Source of the DNA: Elusimicrobiota bacterium
Lineage (GTDB): Bacteria; Elusimicrobiota; Elusimicrobia; 2-02-FULL-39-32
Assembly: GCA_021730935.1 (NCBI GenBank)
Contig: JAKFYJ010000003.1
Coordinates: forward strand, 1-37,052
Direction of reading: 5' to 3'
DNA length: 37,052 nucleotides
The position numbers and the translations under genes were made by a program. Shown piece after piece: positions 7,636-14,342 of the stretch; the stretch's first letter is position 1; every line of letters starts with the position of its first letter. The notes below the pieces were generated by a model. That model saw nothing but the letters and a program-made list of their open reading frames with translations, ran no database searches and had not been told where the DNA came from.

Positions 7636-8133
7636 ATGACAAATATTTACTTATTGATAATGCAGATTGATAATTATGTCAGCAGTCTCGGGCCAATTAT
7701 CCTTTCCGTTGTAGCTTTTTTTGGAATTTATATGCTGTGGAAATCTGATGAGCAAACGGCCAAAGAAAGCTTCATGCCCCTATTAGTCGGATGGATACTT
7801 CTAATCATTTCCTTGTGTGAGATCTTGCATATTTTACCTTTCTTACCCATGTTTTATGGGTATACTTTTAATATCTTTATATTAATCGTCCTCAACACAA
7901 TACTCATGCTAGCCGGTTCAATCTCGCTTATTCGTAAGCATCATTTTGCTTTAACTTGCTTAAGCATAATTTTCCTCGGTTATTTTGGAATGATGATTTG
8001 GTATTTTATTCAAATATTTAGCAGCTCACTGCCAAATATTATGTCGATTGTAATAAACTTAGCCAAACCCGCCGCATTTGGACTTACTTGTTGTTATGTT
8101 TGGATGTTAAAAAAGAAAAATTGCCTACATTAA
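7636..8133 (+). CDS. Membrane protein of unknown function (cassette 2)
   Basis: This 165-residue, very hydrophobic protein has about five predicted membrane segments (near residues 15-36, 47-63, 74-96, 104-126 and 133-153). It has a short basic tail with KKKNC. I do not recognise a family. The frame is open from a GTG at 7630, but GGGAGG at 7625-7630 points to the ATG at 7636. Cassette 3 carries the same GGTGGCTATGA leader. It is AT-rich compared with the flanking chromosome. Confidence 0.7.
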   Translation: MTNIYLLIMQIDNYVSSLGPIILSVVAFFGIYMLWKSDEQTAKESFMPLLVGWILLIISLCEILHILPFLPMFYGYTFNIFILIVLNTILMLAGSISLIRKHHFALTCLSIIFLGYFGMMIWYFIQIFSSSLPNIMSIVINLAKPAAFGLTCCYVWMLKKKNCLH

Positions 8134-8140
8134 TCTGCTT

Positions 8141-8207
8141 GCCTAACAAAGCGATTGAGCGTATGAAAATGCTGGCGCATTTTCAACGCTCATCTTAGGC
8201 GTTAGGC
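8141..8207 (+). other. attC site 2
   Basis: 67 bp from GCCTAAC to GTTAGGC, with AGCGTATGAAAATG against CATTTTCAACGCT as the paired arms. It ends cassette 2; the match to the cassette 2 start is limited to the 7-bp core. Confidence 0.9.
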
Positions 8208-8224
8208 ATTGGGAATAGGTGGCT

Positions 8225-8647
8225 ATGAGGCGGGCGATTTTAGGGGTAACCTTAGGTGTTTTCATAAGTATTTTGTGCAGTGTGGTTTCTAGTTATATCA
8301 TTCCGAGCGGGAATCGTGTTTGGTTGATATTCCTACACTCAATGAGCGTATTTCTTGGTGGTTTAGGGGCAGAATTCTTCTCCAAGCAGGGGTGGAAAGG
8401 TGGTGCACTGGTGGGAGTTTCTTTGACATTACTCTATGCAATTGGGATCCTTGCGATTATTTTGAGTAGAATGCAGGGCGATATAATGGATATTTTCTCT
8501 TGGGAAAAAATAGGCCCGCCAATCATATCAACCATGAAGCTCATAGTGATGCCAGGAATCACTGCTATATTCCTAGGCACAATGGGAGCCGTCATTGGTA
8601 AGCGGATTCGTGGAAAACTGTCATTGAGAACAGCCGCTCAGGTGTAA
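8225..8647 (+). CDS. Four-helix membrane protein (cassette 3)
   Basis: This 140-residue protein has four hydrophobic segments (about residues 5-25, 31-53, 57-80 and 104-125) joined by short glycine-rich loops (GGLGAE, KGGALVG), and a basic C-terminus (KRIRGK). It resembles the general small multi-helix proteins of unknown function that are common in integrons; I cannot name a family. The ATG at 8225 is preceded by AGGTGG, better than the GTG at 8219. Confidence 0.7.
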   Translation: MRRAILGVTLGVFISILCSVVSSYIIPSGNRVWLIFLHSMSVFLGGLGAEFFSKQGWKGGALVGVSLTLLYAIGILAIILSRMQGDIMDIFSWEKIGPPIISTMKLIVMPGITAIFLGTMGAVIGKRIRGKLSLRTAAQV

Positions 8648-8653
8648 TCCAAT

Positions 8654-8754
8654 GCCTAACCATTCACTCCACCGTATGAAATCCGCGCAAAATGGTGGAA
8701 CTGTTGGCAGCAATTTTCACAGTGCGGATTTCAGCGGTGAGCTCAACGTTAGGG
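8654..8754 (+). other. attC site 3
   Basis: 101 bp from GCCTAAC to GTTAGGG, with ATGAAATCCGCGC paired to GTGCGGATTTCAG. CCAATGCCTAAC is the exact reverse complement of the start of cassette 3 (GTTAGGCATTGG), a 12-bp match. Confidence 0.88.
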
Positions 8755-8761
8755 CAATAAA

Positions 8762-8974
8762 ATGAACCAACGAGAATTGGAAATGCGGAAAAGTACAGAT
8801 GCAGATCTCAATATTCTGGTGCGCAAATGGTCGCCGGGAAATCCAGATCATGACGACGCAGAACGCGAGCTTTGCCGCCGCAGGGCATTATCGAAGCAAT
8901 GGACGCGCATCACTTTATATATTGCTGCTGCCTCTTTTCTTCTTGCCGCTTTTAGTTTCTGGATTAATAAATGA
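8762..8974 (+). CDS. Small single-span membrane protein (cassette 4, first gene)
   Basis: This 70-residue protein has a charged N-terminal half (NPDHDDAERELCRRR) and one hydrophobic helix at about residues 48-67 (ITLYIAAASFLLAAFSFWI). The family is not recognised. The ATG lies eight bases after the attC core with no clear ribosome-binding site, so translation may rely on a short leader. The stop lies eight bases before the next ATG, within the ribosome-binding site of the second gene. Confidence 0.6.
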   Translation: MNQRELEMRKSTDADLNILVRKWSPGNPDHDDAERELCRRRALSKQWTRITLYIAAASFLLAAFSFWINK

Positions 8975-8981
8975 GGAAGAA

Positions 8982-9170
8982 ATGAAAAAATATACCGTCG
9001 TTGTTTATATCATCTGCCTATCTTTACTGTTCTGGGTCTGCCAAAAAGCCAATACACCGTATGTGGCCATTGCAATTGTCGTCTCATTGGCGTTCAACAC
9101 TCTCCACAGAATCGAAGATTTATTGATTGAACTTTCCCAATCAAGAAAGAACGAGCATGAATTGCCCTAA
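8982..9170 (+). CDS. Small membrane protein (cassette 4, second gene)
   Basis: This 62-residue protein has two hydrophobic stretches (VVVYIICLSLLFWVC and YVAIAIVVSLAFNTL). The longer open frame from 8799 overlaps the first gene; the ATG at 8982 behind GAGGAAG (8974-8980) is the better start. The stop TAA lies in the attC core. It is probably made together with the gene before it; a small two-component membrane unit is possible. Function unknown. Confidence 0.6.
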   Translation: MKKYTVVVYIICLSLLFWVCQKANTPYVAIAIVVSLAFNTLHRIEDLLIELSQSRKNEHELP

Positions 9171-9266
9171 CAATGCGCTGCAGCGTATGAAATCCGCGCG
9201 ATTTTGAGAACTTATGAGTAAAAATTTAAGGAAGGCGGATTTCAACGCTGAGCTCAGACGTTAGCC
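9165..9266 (+). other. attC site 4
   Basis: 102 bp from CCCTAAC to GTTAGCC, with GCGTATGAAATCCGC against GCGGATTTCAACGC. ATTGCCCTAAC is the exact reverse complement of the start of cassette 4 (GTTAGGGCAAT), including the unusual GGG. Confidence 0.9.
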
Positions 9267-9289
9267 CTCAACTATGTTGGTCAAATAAA

Positions 9290-10150
9290 ATGGAGATTAA
9301 GAATAAATTTGGATTTATTTTAATTGCATGTCATTTGTTTTCATTTATGACATCAGCGGGAGAGGTATTTCCCAATAGAGATCTTGCATGTACCGCGTTA
9401 ATAGAATTCTCAAAAGGAGGAGAGGGGTCGGGCTTTTTCTTTCTTAGAAATGGTAATACATTTTTAGTAACTGCAAAACATGTTCTCGTTAATCCTGAAA
9501 CTGGGATTCTTAGGGATAAAGAAATCACTATTACTTCTGAATCTAAGGATCCGACCGAAAATAATCAAAATATTATAAAAGTTAATCTGGTCACGGCCCA
9601 GCAAAGCGGAAGACTAAAAAGTAACGACTCTCAAGATGTCACTGTAGTTTTGTTACAAAAGGATTCTTCTGGTTCTGGCAGTGAACCAGTCCTTCTGGAC
9701 GGTGTGGAAGTAATTCAAAAATCCAAAGCTGGTTTGATTGGAGTAATTGAGGATAAAACATCTTCTTTCGCAAAAGTTTCTATATCAAACGACGTATTTG
9801 TTATCGGCTATCCAAGCTCCCTTGGAATTCGTTCCACCCCACAATTTGATTATACTCGTCCATTGCTTCGCAAAGGAATTGTGGCTGGAAAGGACAATGA
9901 AGCCCGGACAATTATCATTGATTCCCCTGTTTATTTTGGGAATAGCGGTGGGCCAGTTTTTATTAAAGATCAAGTTGCCCTTGGTATAGACAATTTTTAT
10001 CTCATTGGAGTAGTAAAACAATTTATTCCGTTTGTGGAAACCTGGACAAACCAAACAACTAAATACCAAAACATCTCTGTTTCTAATTCAGGATATTCAG
10101 TTATTGCACCGACAGATGTAATTTTAGAGCTTCTTAAGAATTGGAAATAA
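9290..10150 (+). CDS. Secreted trypsin-like serine protease (cassette 5)
   Basis: This 286-residue protein has an N-terminal signal peptide (FGFILIACHLFSFMTSAG) and a chymotrypsin-fold domain. The probable catalytic triad is His64 (VTAKHVL), Asp116 (SQDVTVV) and Ser219 (YFGNSGGPVF), all in proper order. It lacks a PDZ domain, so it is not a DegP. It probably acts in the periplasm or outside the cell; the substrate is unknown. The ATG follows the attC core by about 30 bases, and no strong ribosome-binding site is visible. Codon use is AT-rich. Confidence 0.82.
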   Translation: MEIKNKFGFILIACHLFSFMTSAGEVFPNRDLACTALIEFSKGGEGSGFFFLRNGNTFLVTAKHVLVNPETGILRDKEITITSESKDPTENNQNIIKVNLVTAQQSGRLKSNDSQDVTVVLLQKDSSGSGSEPVLLDGVEVIQKSKAGLIGVIEDKTSSFAKVSISNDVFVIGYPSSLGIRSTPQFDYTRPLLRKGIVAGKDNEARTIIIDSPVYFGNSGGPVFIKDQVALGIDNFYLIGVVKQFIPFVETWTNQTTKYQNISVSNSGYSVIAPTDVILELLKNWK

Positions 10151-10162
10151 GAAAAGCAATCG

Positions 10163-10265
10163 GGCTAACAATGCGCTGCAGCGTATGAAATCCGCGCGAT
10201 TTTGGGTAACTTATGATAAAAAATTTAAGGAAAGCGGATTTCAACGCTGAGCTTAGGCGTTAGGC
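10163..10265 (+). other. attC site 5
   Basis: 103 bp from GGCTAAC to GTTAGGC, about 90% the same as attC 4, including the central AATTTAAGGAAxGCGGATTTC stretch. The GGGCTAAC end mirrors the unusual GTTAGCCC start of cassette 5. Confidence 0.9.
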
Positions 10266-10270
10266 ACATT

Positions 10271-10894
10271 ATGAAAGACTCAATGAACATTATAACTGGA
10301 TTTCTGATTTTAATATCTGCAGGACATCTGTGTGCCGCAGATCTTCGGAAAGAAATTGCAGCATGCTCTGCCTTAGACGGTGATTTAGACCGTCTCCAAT
10401 GTTTCGACAACTTATCACGGTCTTTCGAGCTAAATAAGCCAAAAATTATCCGAAAGATACATCCAAAAGCAGGAAAATGGATTCTTCAAGTTGACCAAAA
10501 TCCTATTGATGACACTAAAACTACAGTTGCGATTCTAAATGCTGATAGTGGAAAATCCAAGCAGGGCAATACTGTCTCACTAATTTTAAGATGCATGAGT
10601 AATAAACTTGAATCTTACATAACGTGGAATGATTACCTAGGATCAGATAGGACAGAAGTAACGATTAGAATTGGAACAAATACAGCCACAACAAGCTTTT
10701 GGGCTCTCTCATCGGATAACACCTCATCATTCTATCCCGGAGATGTTTCTGAATTTTTTAGCCAACTTTCATCCGCAAATAATTTTATAGCACAGGTCAC
10801 ACCATATAATGAAAATCCAACAACAGCAATTTTCGATACTACGGGAGCAGGAAAAGTAATTAGGCCCATACTTCAAACTTGTGGAAATAATTAA
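10271..10894 (+). CDS. VasI/TagO-like secreted protein (cassette 6)
   Basis: This 207-residue protein has a signal peptide (residues about 1-22) and resembles VasI/TagO, an accessory protein first described with type VI secretion loci. Family wording is visible: CSALDGDLDRLQCFDNL, GKWILQ followed by NPIDDTKTTV, LRCMSNKLESYITW, NDYLGSDRTEVTIRIG and VTPYNENPTTAIFDTTG. No other type VI gene is present, so it is probably either a free-standing member or cargo acquired through the integron. The ATG lies close behind the attC core. Confidence 0.78.
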   Translation: MKDSMNIITGFLILISAGHLCAADLRKEIAACSALDGDLDRLQCFDNLSRSFELNKPKIIRKIHPKAGKWILQVDQNPIDDTKTTVAILNADSGKSKQGNTVSLILRCMSNKLESYITWNDYLGSDRTEVTIRIGTNTATTSFWALSSDNTSSFYPGDVSEFFSQLSSANNFIAQVTPYNENPTTAIFDTTGAGKVIRPILQTCGNN

Positions 10895-10897
10895 TGT

Positions 10898-10981
10898 GCC
10901 TAACAAATCGCTGCAGCGTATGAATCCCGCGCAAAATAAGTTTAAGGAAGCGGGTTTTGCGGCTTAGCTCAAACGTTAGGC
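10898..10981 (+). other. attC site 6
   Basis: 84 bp from GCCTAAC to GTTAGGC. TAATGTGCCTAAC is the exact reverse complement of the cassette 6 start (GTTAGGCACATTA), a 13-bp match. Confidence 0.9.
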
Positions 10982-11005
10982 ATTACAATTTTGTAAAATG
11001 ACCTC

Positions 11006-11266
11006 GTGCCTGAAATAAGTCGTTTCTTCGGAATCATCATTCGAATGTTTTTCGATGATCATAATCCACCGCATTTTCATGTGGAATATAGCGGCAAGAA
11101 GGCTGTTTTTGATCTGCGCGGGAACATCCTTCAAGGGGATTTGAGATCGAAAGTAGCAGTGAGATTGGTGAGAGATTGGATCGATTTACATTCTTCTGAG
11201 TTGGAGTCTGATTGGAAACTGGCACAACAAGGTAAACCGCTTAAGAAAATCAAACCCCTTGAGTAA
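11006..11266 (+). CDS. DUF4160 protein (cassette 7)
   Basis: This 86-residue protein fits DUF4160: MPEISRFFGIIIRMFFDDHNPPHFHVEY, then the charged middle strand and a W-x-x-H-x-x-EL helix. DUF4160 proteins are usually encoded next to DUF2442 proteins, as here, and the pair is often treated as a putative toxin-antitoxin module. The start is a GTG. There is only an 11-base gap to the next gene, with AAAGGAG as its ribosome-binding site. Confidence 0.85.
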   Translation: MPEISRFFGIIIRMFFDDHNPPHFHVEYSGKKAVFDLRGNILQGDLRSKVAVRLVRDWIDLHSSELESDWKLAQQGKPLKKIKPLE

Positions 11267-11277
11267 AGGAGTTCACG

Positions 11278-11568
11278 ATGTGGAACTTAAATGACATTAT
11301 AAAAATAAAATATCTAAGACCGTATATCTATTTTGTTGAATTTGATGATGGAGTCAAAGGAGAAATAGACTTAAGCTTTCTTTTAGCCAAGGGGCCAGTT
11401 TTTAAGCCTCTCAAAAATATCAAACTTTTCCGTTCGGCTCATATTGAAGGCGGGACCATCAGCTGGCCGAATGGCGCGGATGTAGCACCTGAATCATTAT
11501 ATGAGGCCATCCAAGGTCGTACAACAAGCGATTCAAGCAAGTATATCTCGAGGCGTCGAGCTGCTTAG
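11278..11568 (+). CDS. DUF2442 protein (cassette 7)
   Basis: This 96-residue DUF2442 protein has YIYFVEFDDGVKGEIDLSFLL and the characteristic GTISWPNGADVAPESLYE segment. It is the partner of the DUF4160 gene just before it. No attC is found behind it, although every cassette before it has one; the next 170 bases hold a hairpin and a second promoter-attI module. Function is unknown beyond the putative toxin-antitoxin link. Confidence 0.85.
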   Translation: MWNLNDIIKIKYLRPYIYFVEFDDGVKGEIDLSFLLAKGPVFKPLKNIKLFRSAHIEGGTISWPNGADVAPESLYEAIQGRTTSDSSKYISRRRAA

Positions 11569-11598
11569 CTCATTATAACCCACCCTAGTTTTTCCGAA

Positions 11599-11626
11599 AA
11601 ACCTCGGATTTTTCAAAACGAGGTTT
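11599..11626. terminator. Inverted repeat, possible terminator
   Basis: AAACCTCG (11599-11606) pairs with CGAGGTTT (11619-11626) around a 12-base loop. It lies 30 bases after the DUF2442 stop and ahead of the second cassette promoter. No strong U-run follows, so a terminator role is only possible. Confidence 0.35.
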
Positions 11627-11652
11627 ATTCCAAAACCAATTAATATTTGTGA

Positions 11653-11681
11653 TTGAATAATCAAGGTTTATCGCCTATACT
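11653..11681 (+). promoter_or_regulatory. Second cassette promoter (Pc copy)
   Basis: TTGAAT (11653-11658), 17 bases and TATACT (11676-11681) match the Pc layout at 6603-6631, including TCAAGGTT in the spacer. It would restart transcription for the downstream half of the array. Confidence 0.75.
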
Positions 11682-11748
11682 TACCTTAATCCAGGCCAAA
11701 TTTTCGACCTGGATATTCCGGTGTTTATCGGACTAATCTATGTTGGTC
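11682..11748 (+). other. Second attI-like site inside the array
   Basis: The end CGGACTAATCTATGTTGG matches the primary attI end CGGACTAATATATGTTAG with two differences. As there, a small inverted repeat (CCAGG/CCTGG, 11691-11712) lies upstream. The cassette that follows starts with GTTGGTCCGTGC and ends with its exact reverse complement, so a true recombination crossover took place at 11742. No integrase gene is adjacent. Confidence 0.65.
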
Positions 11749-11796
11749 CGTGCAATTGCTTAGACTTGCGTGGGTGTCAAGCGTAGAGGGGGCTTA

Positions 11797-12120
11797 ATGT
11801 TTGATTGGAAGTTATATCTTCATGGTTTCGCTTGGATGTTTTTCATGGTTTCACCTATTCTTGAACTAATAATTTTAAGTGCAATGTATAGCTCCAATAC
11901 TCCTAGGTGTCAACGCCCAATTTTTAATGCTATGGGTGTGAGTATTCCAATAATTATTTTAATCATGTGTTTATGTGACATTTTTACTCCAAGTACCCCG
12001 AGCGCAAATATACGCTTGGATCTTGGTCTTATGCTTCCCTTAGCTATAGTAAATAGTATCTTTCTCATTGTGGCGTTTTGGATTATTTCTAAAGACAAAG
12101 TACAAGATAAGATGGAGTGA
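11797..12120 (+). CDS. Membrane protein of unknown function (cassette 8)
   Basis: This 107-residue protein has three hydrophobic segments (about residues 8-32, 42-62 and 78-98) and a short charged tail. The open frame begins at a GTG at 11770, but AGAGGGGG just before 11797 supports the ATG there. No family is recognised. It is the first gene behind the second promoter-attI module and is AT-rich like other cassette genes. Confidence 0.65.
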   Translation: MFDWKLYLHGFAWMFFMVSPILELIILSAMYSSNTPRCQRPIFNAMGVSIPIIILIMCLCDIFTPSTPSANIRLDLGLMLPLAIVNSIFLIVAFWIISKDKVQDKME

Positions 12121-12154
12121 TAAACTTTATTTTTGAGCTTTTGCTTGCAGCACG

Positions 12155-12238
12155 GACCAACAATTCGCTGGAGCGTATGAAACCCGCGCAAAATAAGTTT
12201 AAGGAAGCGGGTTTCAACGCTCAGCTCTGACGTTAGGC
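12155..12238 (+). other. attC site 8
   Basis: 84 bp from GACCAAC to GTTAGGC, about the same inside as attC 6 (GCGTATGAAACCCGCGC, AAATAAGTTTAAGGAAGCGG). GCACGGACCAAC exactly mirrors the unusual cassette 8 start GTTGGTCCGTGC. Confidence 0.9.
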
Positions 12239-12260
12239 AGCTGATCACAGGAGGTTTTTA

Positions 12261-12812
12261 ATGCGCAAGATCTCAGGTGTAATTTTGTCTTTAATTTTAT
12301 ATTCCAGCTCCCATTTAAATCTGCATGCGGAATCCATATATCTTTCAAATGAAAATGTTCAAAAAAAGTCGGAGGCCGCTTCCAGGAATCAAACGTCTAA
12401 AAAGAGATTGCCTCAACCTTCTAGCAATTCTGGGAGGGAGCAGAAATCGCCAGTAGAATCCGGAGAGACGCAACCTGAGGCGCCGCCTCAAACTTCAAAT
12501 ACTCCTCAGGACACTTCAGATTCTGACCAGGTTTTGAAACAGGTTGCGGATGGGCTTGAAAAGGGCGATATCGCAGCGATTCTAAAGCATTTTGATCCGC
12601 AATGTCGAAATAATTATGAATCAAGTTTTAAAAAATTTAGTTCGGGCAAGCTTGCGGAATGGGCCAATAGCTATCGTAATGCAAAATTCATAAAAGATTA
12701 TAAAGGGGAATTAAGGATATATAAAATGCCTATAAAAATCCCGAGCGGTGAAACTATTGAAACTGAAATGACGCTTTGCAAGGGACTTTCTGGATGGCTT
12801 ATCGGTAAATAA
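12261..12812 (+). CDS. Secreted protein with a Pro/Ser/Gln-rich linker (cassette 9)
   Basis: This 183-residue protein has a signal peptide (residues about 1-23), then a low-complexity linker rich in Ser, Gln, Pro and Glu (about 30-88), then a compact C-terminal domain (about 89-183). The C-terminal domain starts VLKQVADGLEKGDIAAILKHFDP, a pattern like the NTF2-like/DUF4878 lipid or ligand-binding folds; that link is tentative. AGGAGG lies seven bases before the ATG. Likely periplasmic or surface exposed. Confidence 0.72.
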   Translation: MRKISGVILSLILYSSSHLNLHAESIYLSNENVQKKSEAASRNQTSKKRLPQPSSNSGREQKSPVESGETQPEAPPQTSNTPQDTSDSDQVLKQVADGLEKGDIAAILKHFDPQCRNNYESSFKKFSSGKLAEWANSYRNAKFIKDYKGELRIYKMPIKIPSGETIETEMTLCKGLSGWLIGK

Positions 12813-12817
12813 GGGCA

Positions 12818-12895
12818 GCCTAACAATGCGCTGGAGCGTATGCTCGGGGTCCCCAAAGAGTGGTCCCCTCGTAACGCTGAGCTTAGGCGTCGGAT
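12818..12895 (+). other. attC site 9
   Basis: 78 bp from GCCTAAC to GTCGGAT; the last core is unusual (GTC rather than GTT). Its hairpin arms (GCTCGGGGTCCCC against GTGGTCCCCTCG) differ from the other sites. Confidence 0.8.
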
Positions 12896-12915
12896 TCCAA
12901 GGAGAAAGAATTATT

Positions 12916-13401
12916 GTGAAAATAATTAAATGTATTTGTCTCGTTTCGATGGGGCTTATTCTCGCCGGTTTTTCTCCGTCGATCATGCGTTCTGTCACAG
13001 AAAAAGATGATGAAAATGCCAAACTCTTTGAGCCGGAGCCAGCCAGGGCGCTCGTGTATGTGTTCCGGGACAATTCCTTTCTCGGACAAAGAGCGGCGAG
13101 CCAATTGGTTGTCAATAATGTGCCAGTCACAAAAAATGAACGAAATCAATTCAGTGTTGTTTCTCTTGCTTCCGGCACTTATAACTTCTTCTCTTATTCG
13201 TCCGGGGAGTCAAGCGTCACGGTGAATCTCATTCATAACAAAAGCAAATCCCCTATAACGGTCATGGCCGAACCGGGAAAAATTTATTATTTCCAGGAAG
13301 TGTTTAAACCCATGGGAGGATTTATTTTAAAAACTATTTCTGAAGAAGAAGCTAAACCAAAAATAAGAAAATGCAAGTTGGCGGCGCTTCACCAGCTATG
13401 A
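12916..13401 (+). CDS. DUF2846-like secreted protein (cassette 10)
   Basis: This 161-residue protein has an N-terminal signal-like helix (IKCICLVSMGLILAGFS) and a domain resembling DUF2846: ALVYVFRDNSFLGQRAASQL, a short beta repeat, SGTYNFFSY and PGKIYYFQEV. Family members are usually periplasmic or lipoproteins of unknown role. The frame is open from 12826 inside the attC, so I choose the GTG at 12916, which has AAGGAG upstream at 12899-12904. Confidence 0.72.
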   Translation: MKIIKCICLVSMGLILAGFSPSIMRSVTEKDDENAKLFEPEPARALVYVFRDNSFLGQRAASQLVVNNVPVTKNERNQFSVVSLASGTYNFFSYSSGESSVTVNLIHNKSKSPITVMAEPGKIYYFQEVFKPMGGFILKTISEEEAKPKIRKCKLAALHQL

Positions 13402-13413
13402 ATGTTCTTTGGC

Positions 13414-13489
13414 ATCCAACCCATCGTCGCAGTCGACAAATGCCACCGCTGTCGCCGTGCCATTTGCAGCAGAACTCTATTTGTTAGGC
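13414..13489 (+). other. attC site 10 (divergent)
   Basis: 76 bp from ATCCAAC to GTTAGGC, with no AGCGTATGAAA arm; the inner pairing is AAATGCCA against TGCCATTT with two mismatches. Its ATCCAAC end mirrors the unusual GTCGGAT start of cassette 10, with one mismatch. Confidence 0.65.
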
Positions 13490-13499
13490 ATCATTTACA

Positions 13500-13820
13500 A
13501 TGAAAAATTCTAAACTCCAAATTGGGGTTTCAATTATTCTGGTTATGGGTATCTTTTTTCTGGATTTTCGCTTTATGCGTCCCGGATCAGAGGTTACATC
13601 GACTGCTCTAGTGTCGAATGAGCGTACTTATTCTTCTGCGGAAGCCGAAGGCGGGCCCTTCCGTTATTTTATTGTGCAGCTGAATAATGGTTCCAAAGTA
13701 AATGCCCAAGTGGATAATTCTCTGATTTGTAAACCTGGGGGTCGTGTGCGAATTAAGTACTGGAAAAGCTTCGTGTTCGGCAGACCCACATTTTACTCTG
13801 TTATTGATTATCAGGAATGA
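13500..13820 (+). CDS. Membrane-anchored protein of unknown function (cassette 11)
   Basis: This 106-residue protein has one N-terminal membrane helix (about residues 7-24) and a small beta-rich domain (VTSTALVSNERTY, RYFIVQLNNGSKVNAQV, GGRVRIKYWKS, TFYSVIDY). The domain looks like an OB-like or NfeD-like barrel; that is a guess from strand pattern. The ATG follows the attC core by 10 bases. The stop TGA lies directly before the next attC. Confidence 0.65.
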   Translation: MKNSKLQIGVSIILVMGIFFLDFRFMRPGSEVTSTALVSNERTYSSAEAEGGPFRYFIVQLNNGSKVNAQVDNSLICKPGGRVRIKYWKSFVFGRPTFYSVIDYQE

Positions 13821-13821
13821 C

Positions 13822-13865
13822 GCCTAACAATGCGCGGTAGCGTATGCTGAACTTAGGCGTTAGAT
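13822..13865 (+). other. attC site 11 (very short)
   Basis: Only 44 bp from GCCTAAC to GTTAGAT. It keeps CAATGCG and GCGTATGCTGAACTTAGGCGT, the outer parts of neighbouring sites, but lacks the whole central hairpin. GACGCCTAAC mirrors the cassette 11 start GTTAGGCATC with one mismatch. Confidence 0.8.
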
Positions 13866-13878
13866 GGAGTCAAATTGA

Positions 13879-14289
13879 ATGAAAACATCTATTTATCTCG
13901 CACTATTTATATCCTTTTTGTTCCCCGCGAAAATGCTAGCGCAAGATGTAAAGGCTCCTCTGGTGGGGAAAGTTAAGTATTCGGAAGGAGGAGAGCCTGG
14001 CTGTGGCTTTTTTAAAGAAGGGGATAACACAGGCGATGTTTTACTCGATTTTGGAAGGGAGGAAGGCGCGTGGGTCAACATTGATGGCAAGGATATTAAG
14101 CTAGAAAACATAAGCCCACAAGAAGAAATAGGATCCGTATGGAAGTATAAGGCAAATAATATTACAGTTACCTTAAAACTAAAAATGACATCTAAAATGG
14201 AGTATCAGATTAAATATAAAGGACAGATGAGAGTTATACGTGATGGCAAGCAAACTGTTTTAGCAATCGTAGGTGAATGCGGTTGTTAA
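13879..14289 (+). CDS. Secreted protein of unknown function (cassette 12)
   Basis: This 136-residue protein has a clear signal peptide (IYLALFISFLFPAKMLAQ, cut near residue 22) and then a beta-rich soluble domain with CGFF and a C-terminal GECGC; the cysteines could form disulfides. No family is recognised. The ATG lies 17 bases after the attC core with no strong ribosome-binding site. The stop TAA is close to the next attC. Confidence 0.7.
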   Translation: MKTSIYLALFISFLFPAKMLAQDVKAPLVGKVKYSEGGEPGCGFFKEGDNTGDVLLDFGREEGAWVNIDGKDIKLENISPQEEIGSVWKYKANNITVTLKLKMTSKMEYQIKYKGQMRVIRDGKQTVLAIVGECGC

Positions 14290-14293
14290 CTCC

Positions 14294-14342
14294 ATCTAAC
14301 CATTTCCTCGAGCGGATGCGAGATGTGAAAACCATGTTAGTT
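14294..14342 (+). other. attC site 12 (truncated)
   Basis: AACTCCATCTAAC exactly mirrors the cassette 12 start GTTAGATGGAGTT, so the left half is real. The right half appears lost: GTTAGTT at 14336-14342 lies inside the next gene and does not mirror the end of cassette 13. Confidence 0.55.

Noticed and set aside
10271-10894. Part of a type VI secretion cluster
   Set aside because: No Tss, Hcp, VgrG or ClpV gene is present; the gene is a single cassette bounded by attC sites.
13402-13499. Structured RNA between cassettes 10 and 11
   Set aside because: The hairpin is explained by the divergent attC 10, whose cores match the cassette borders.
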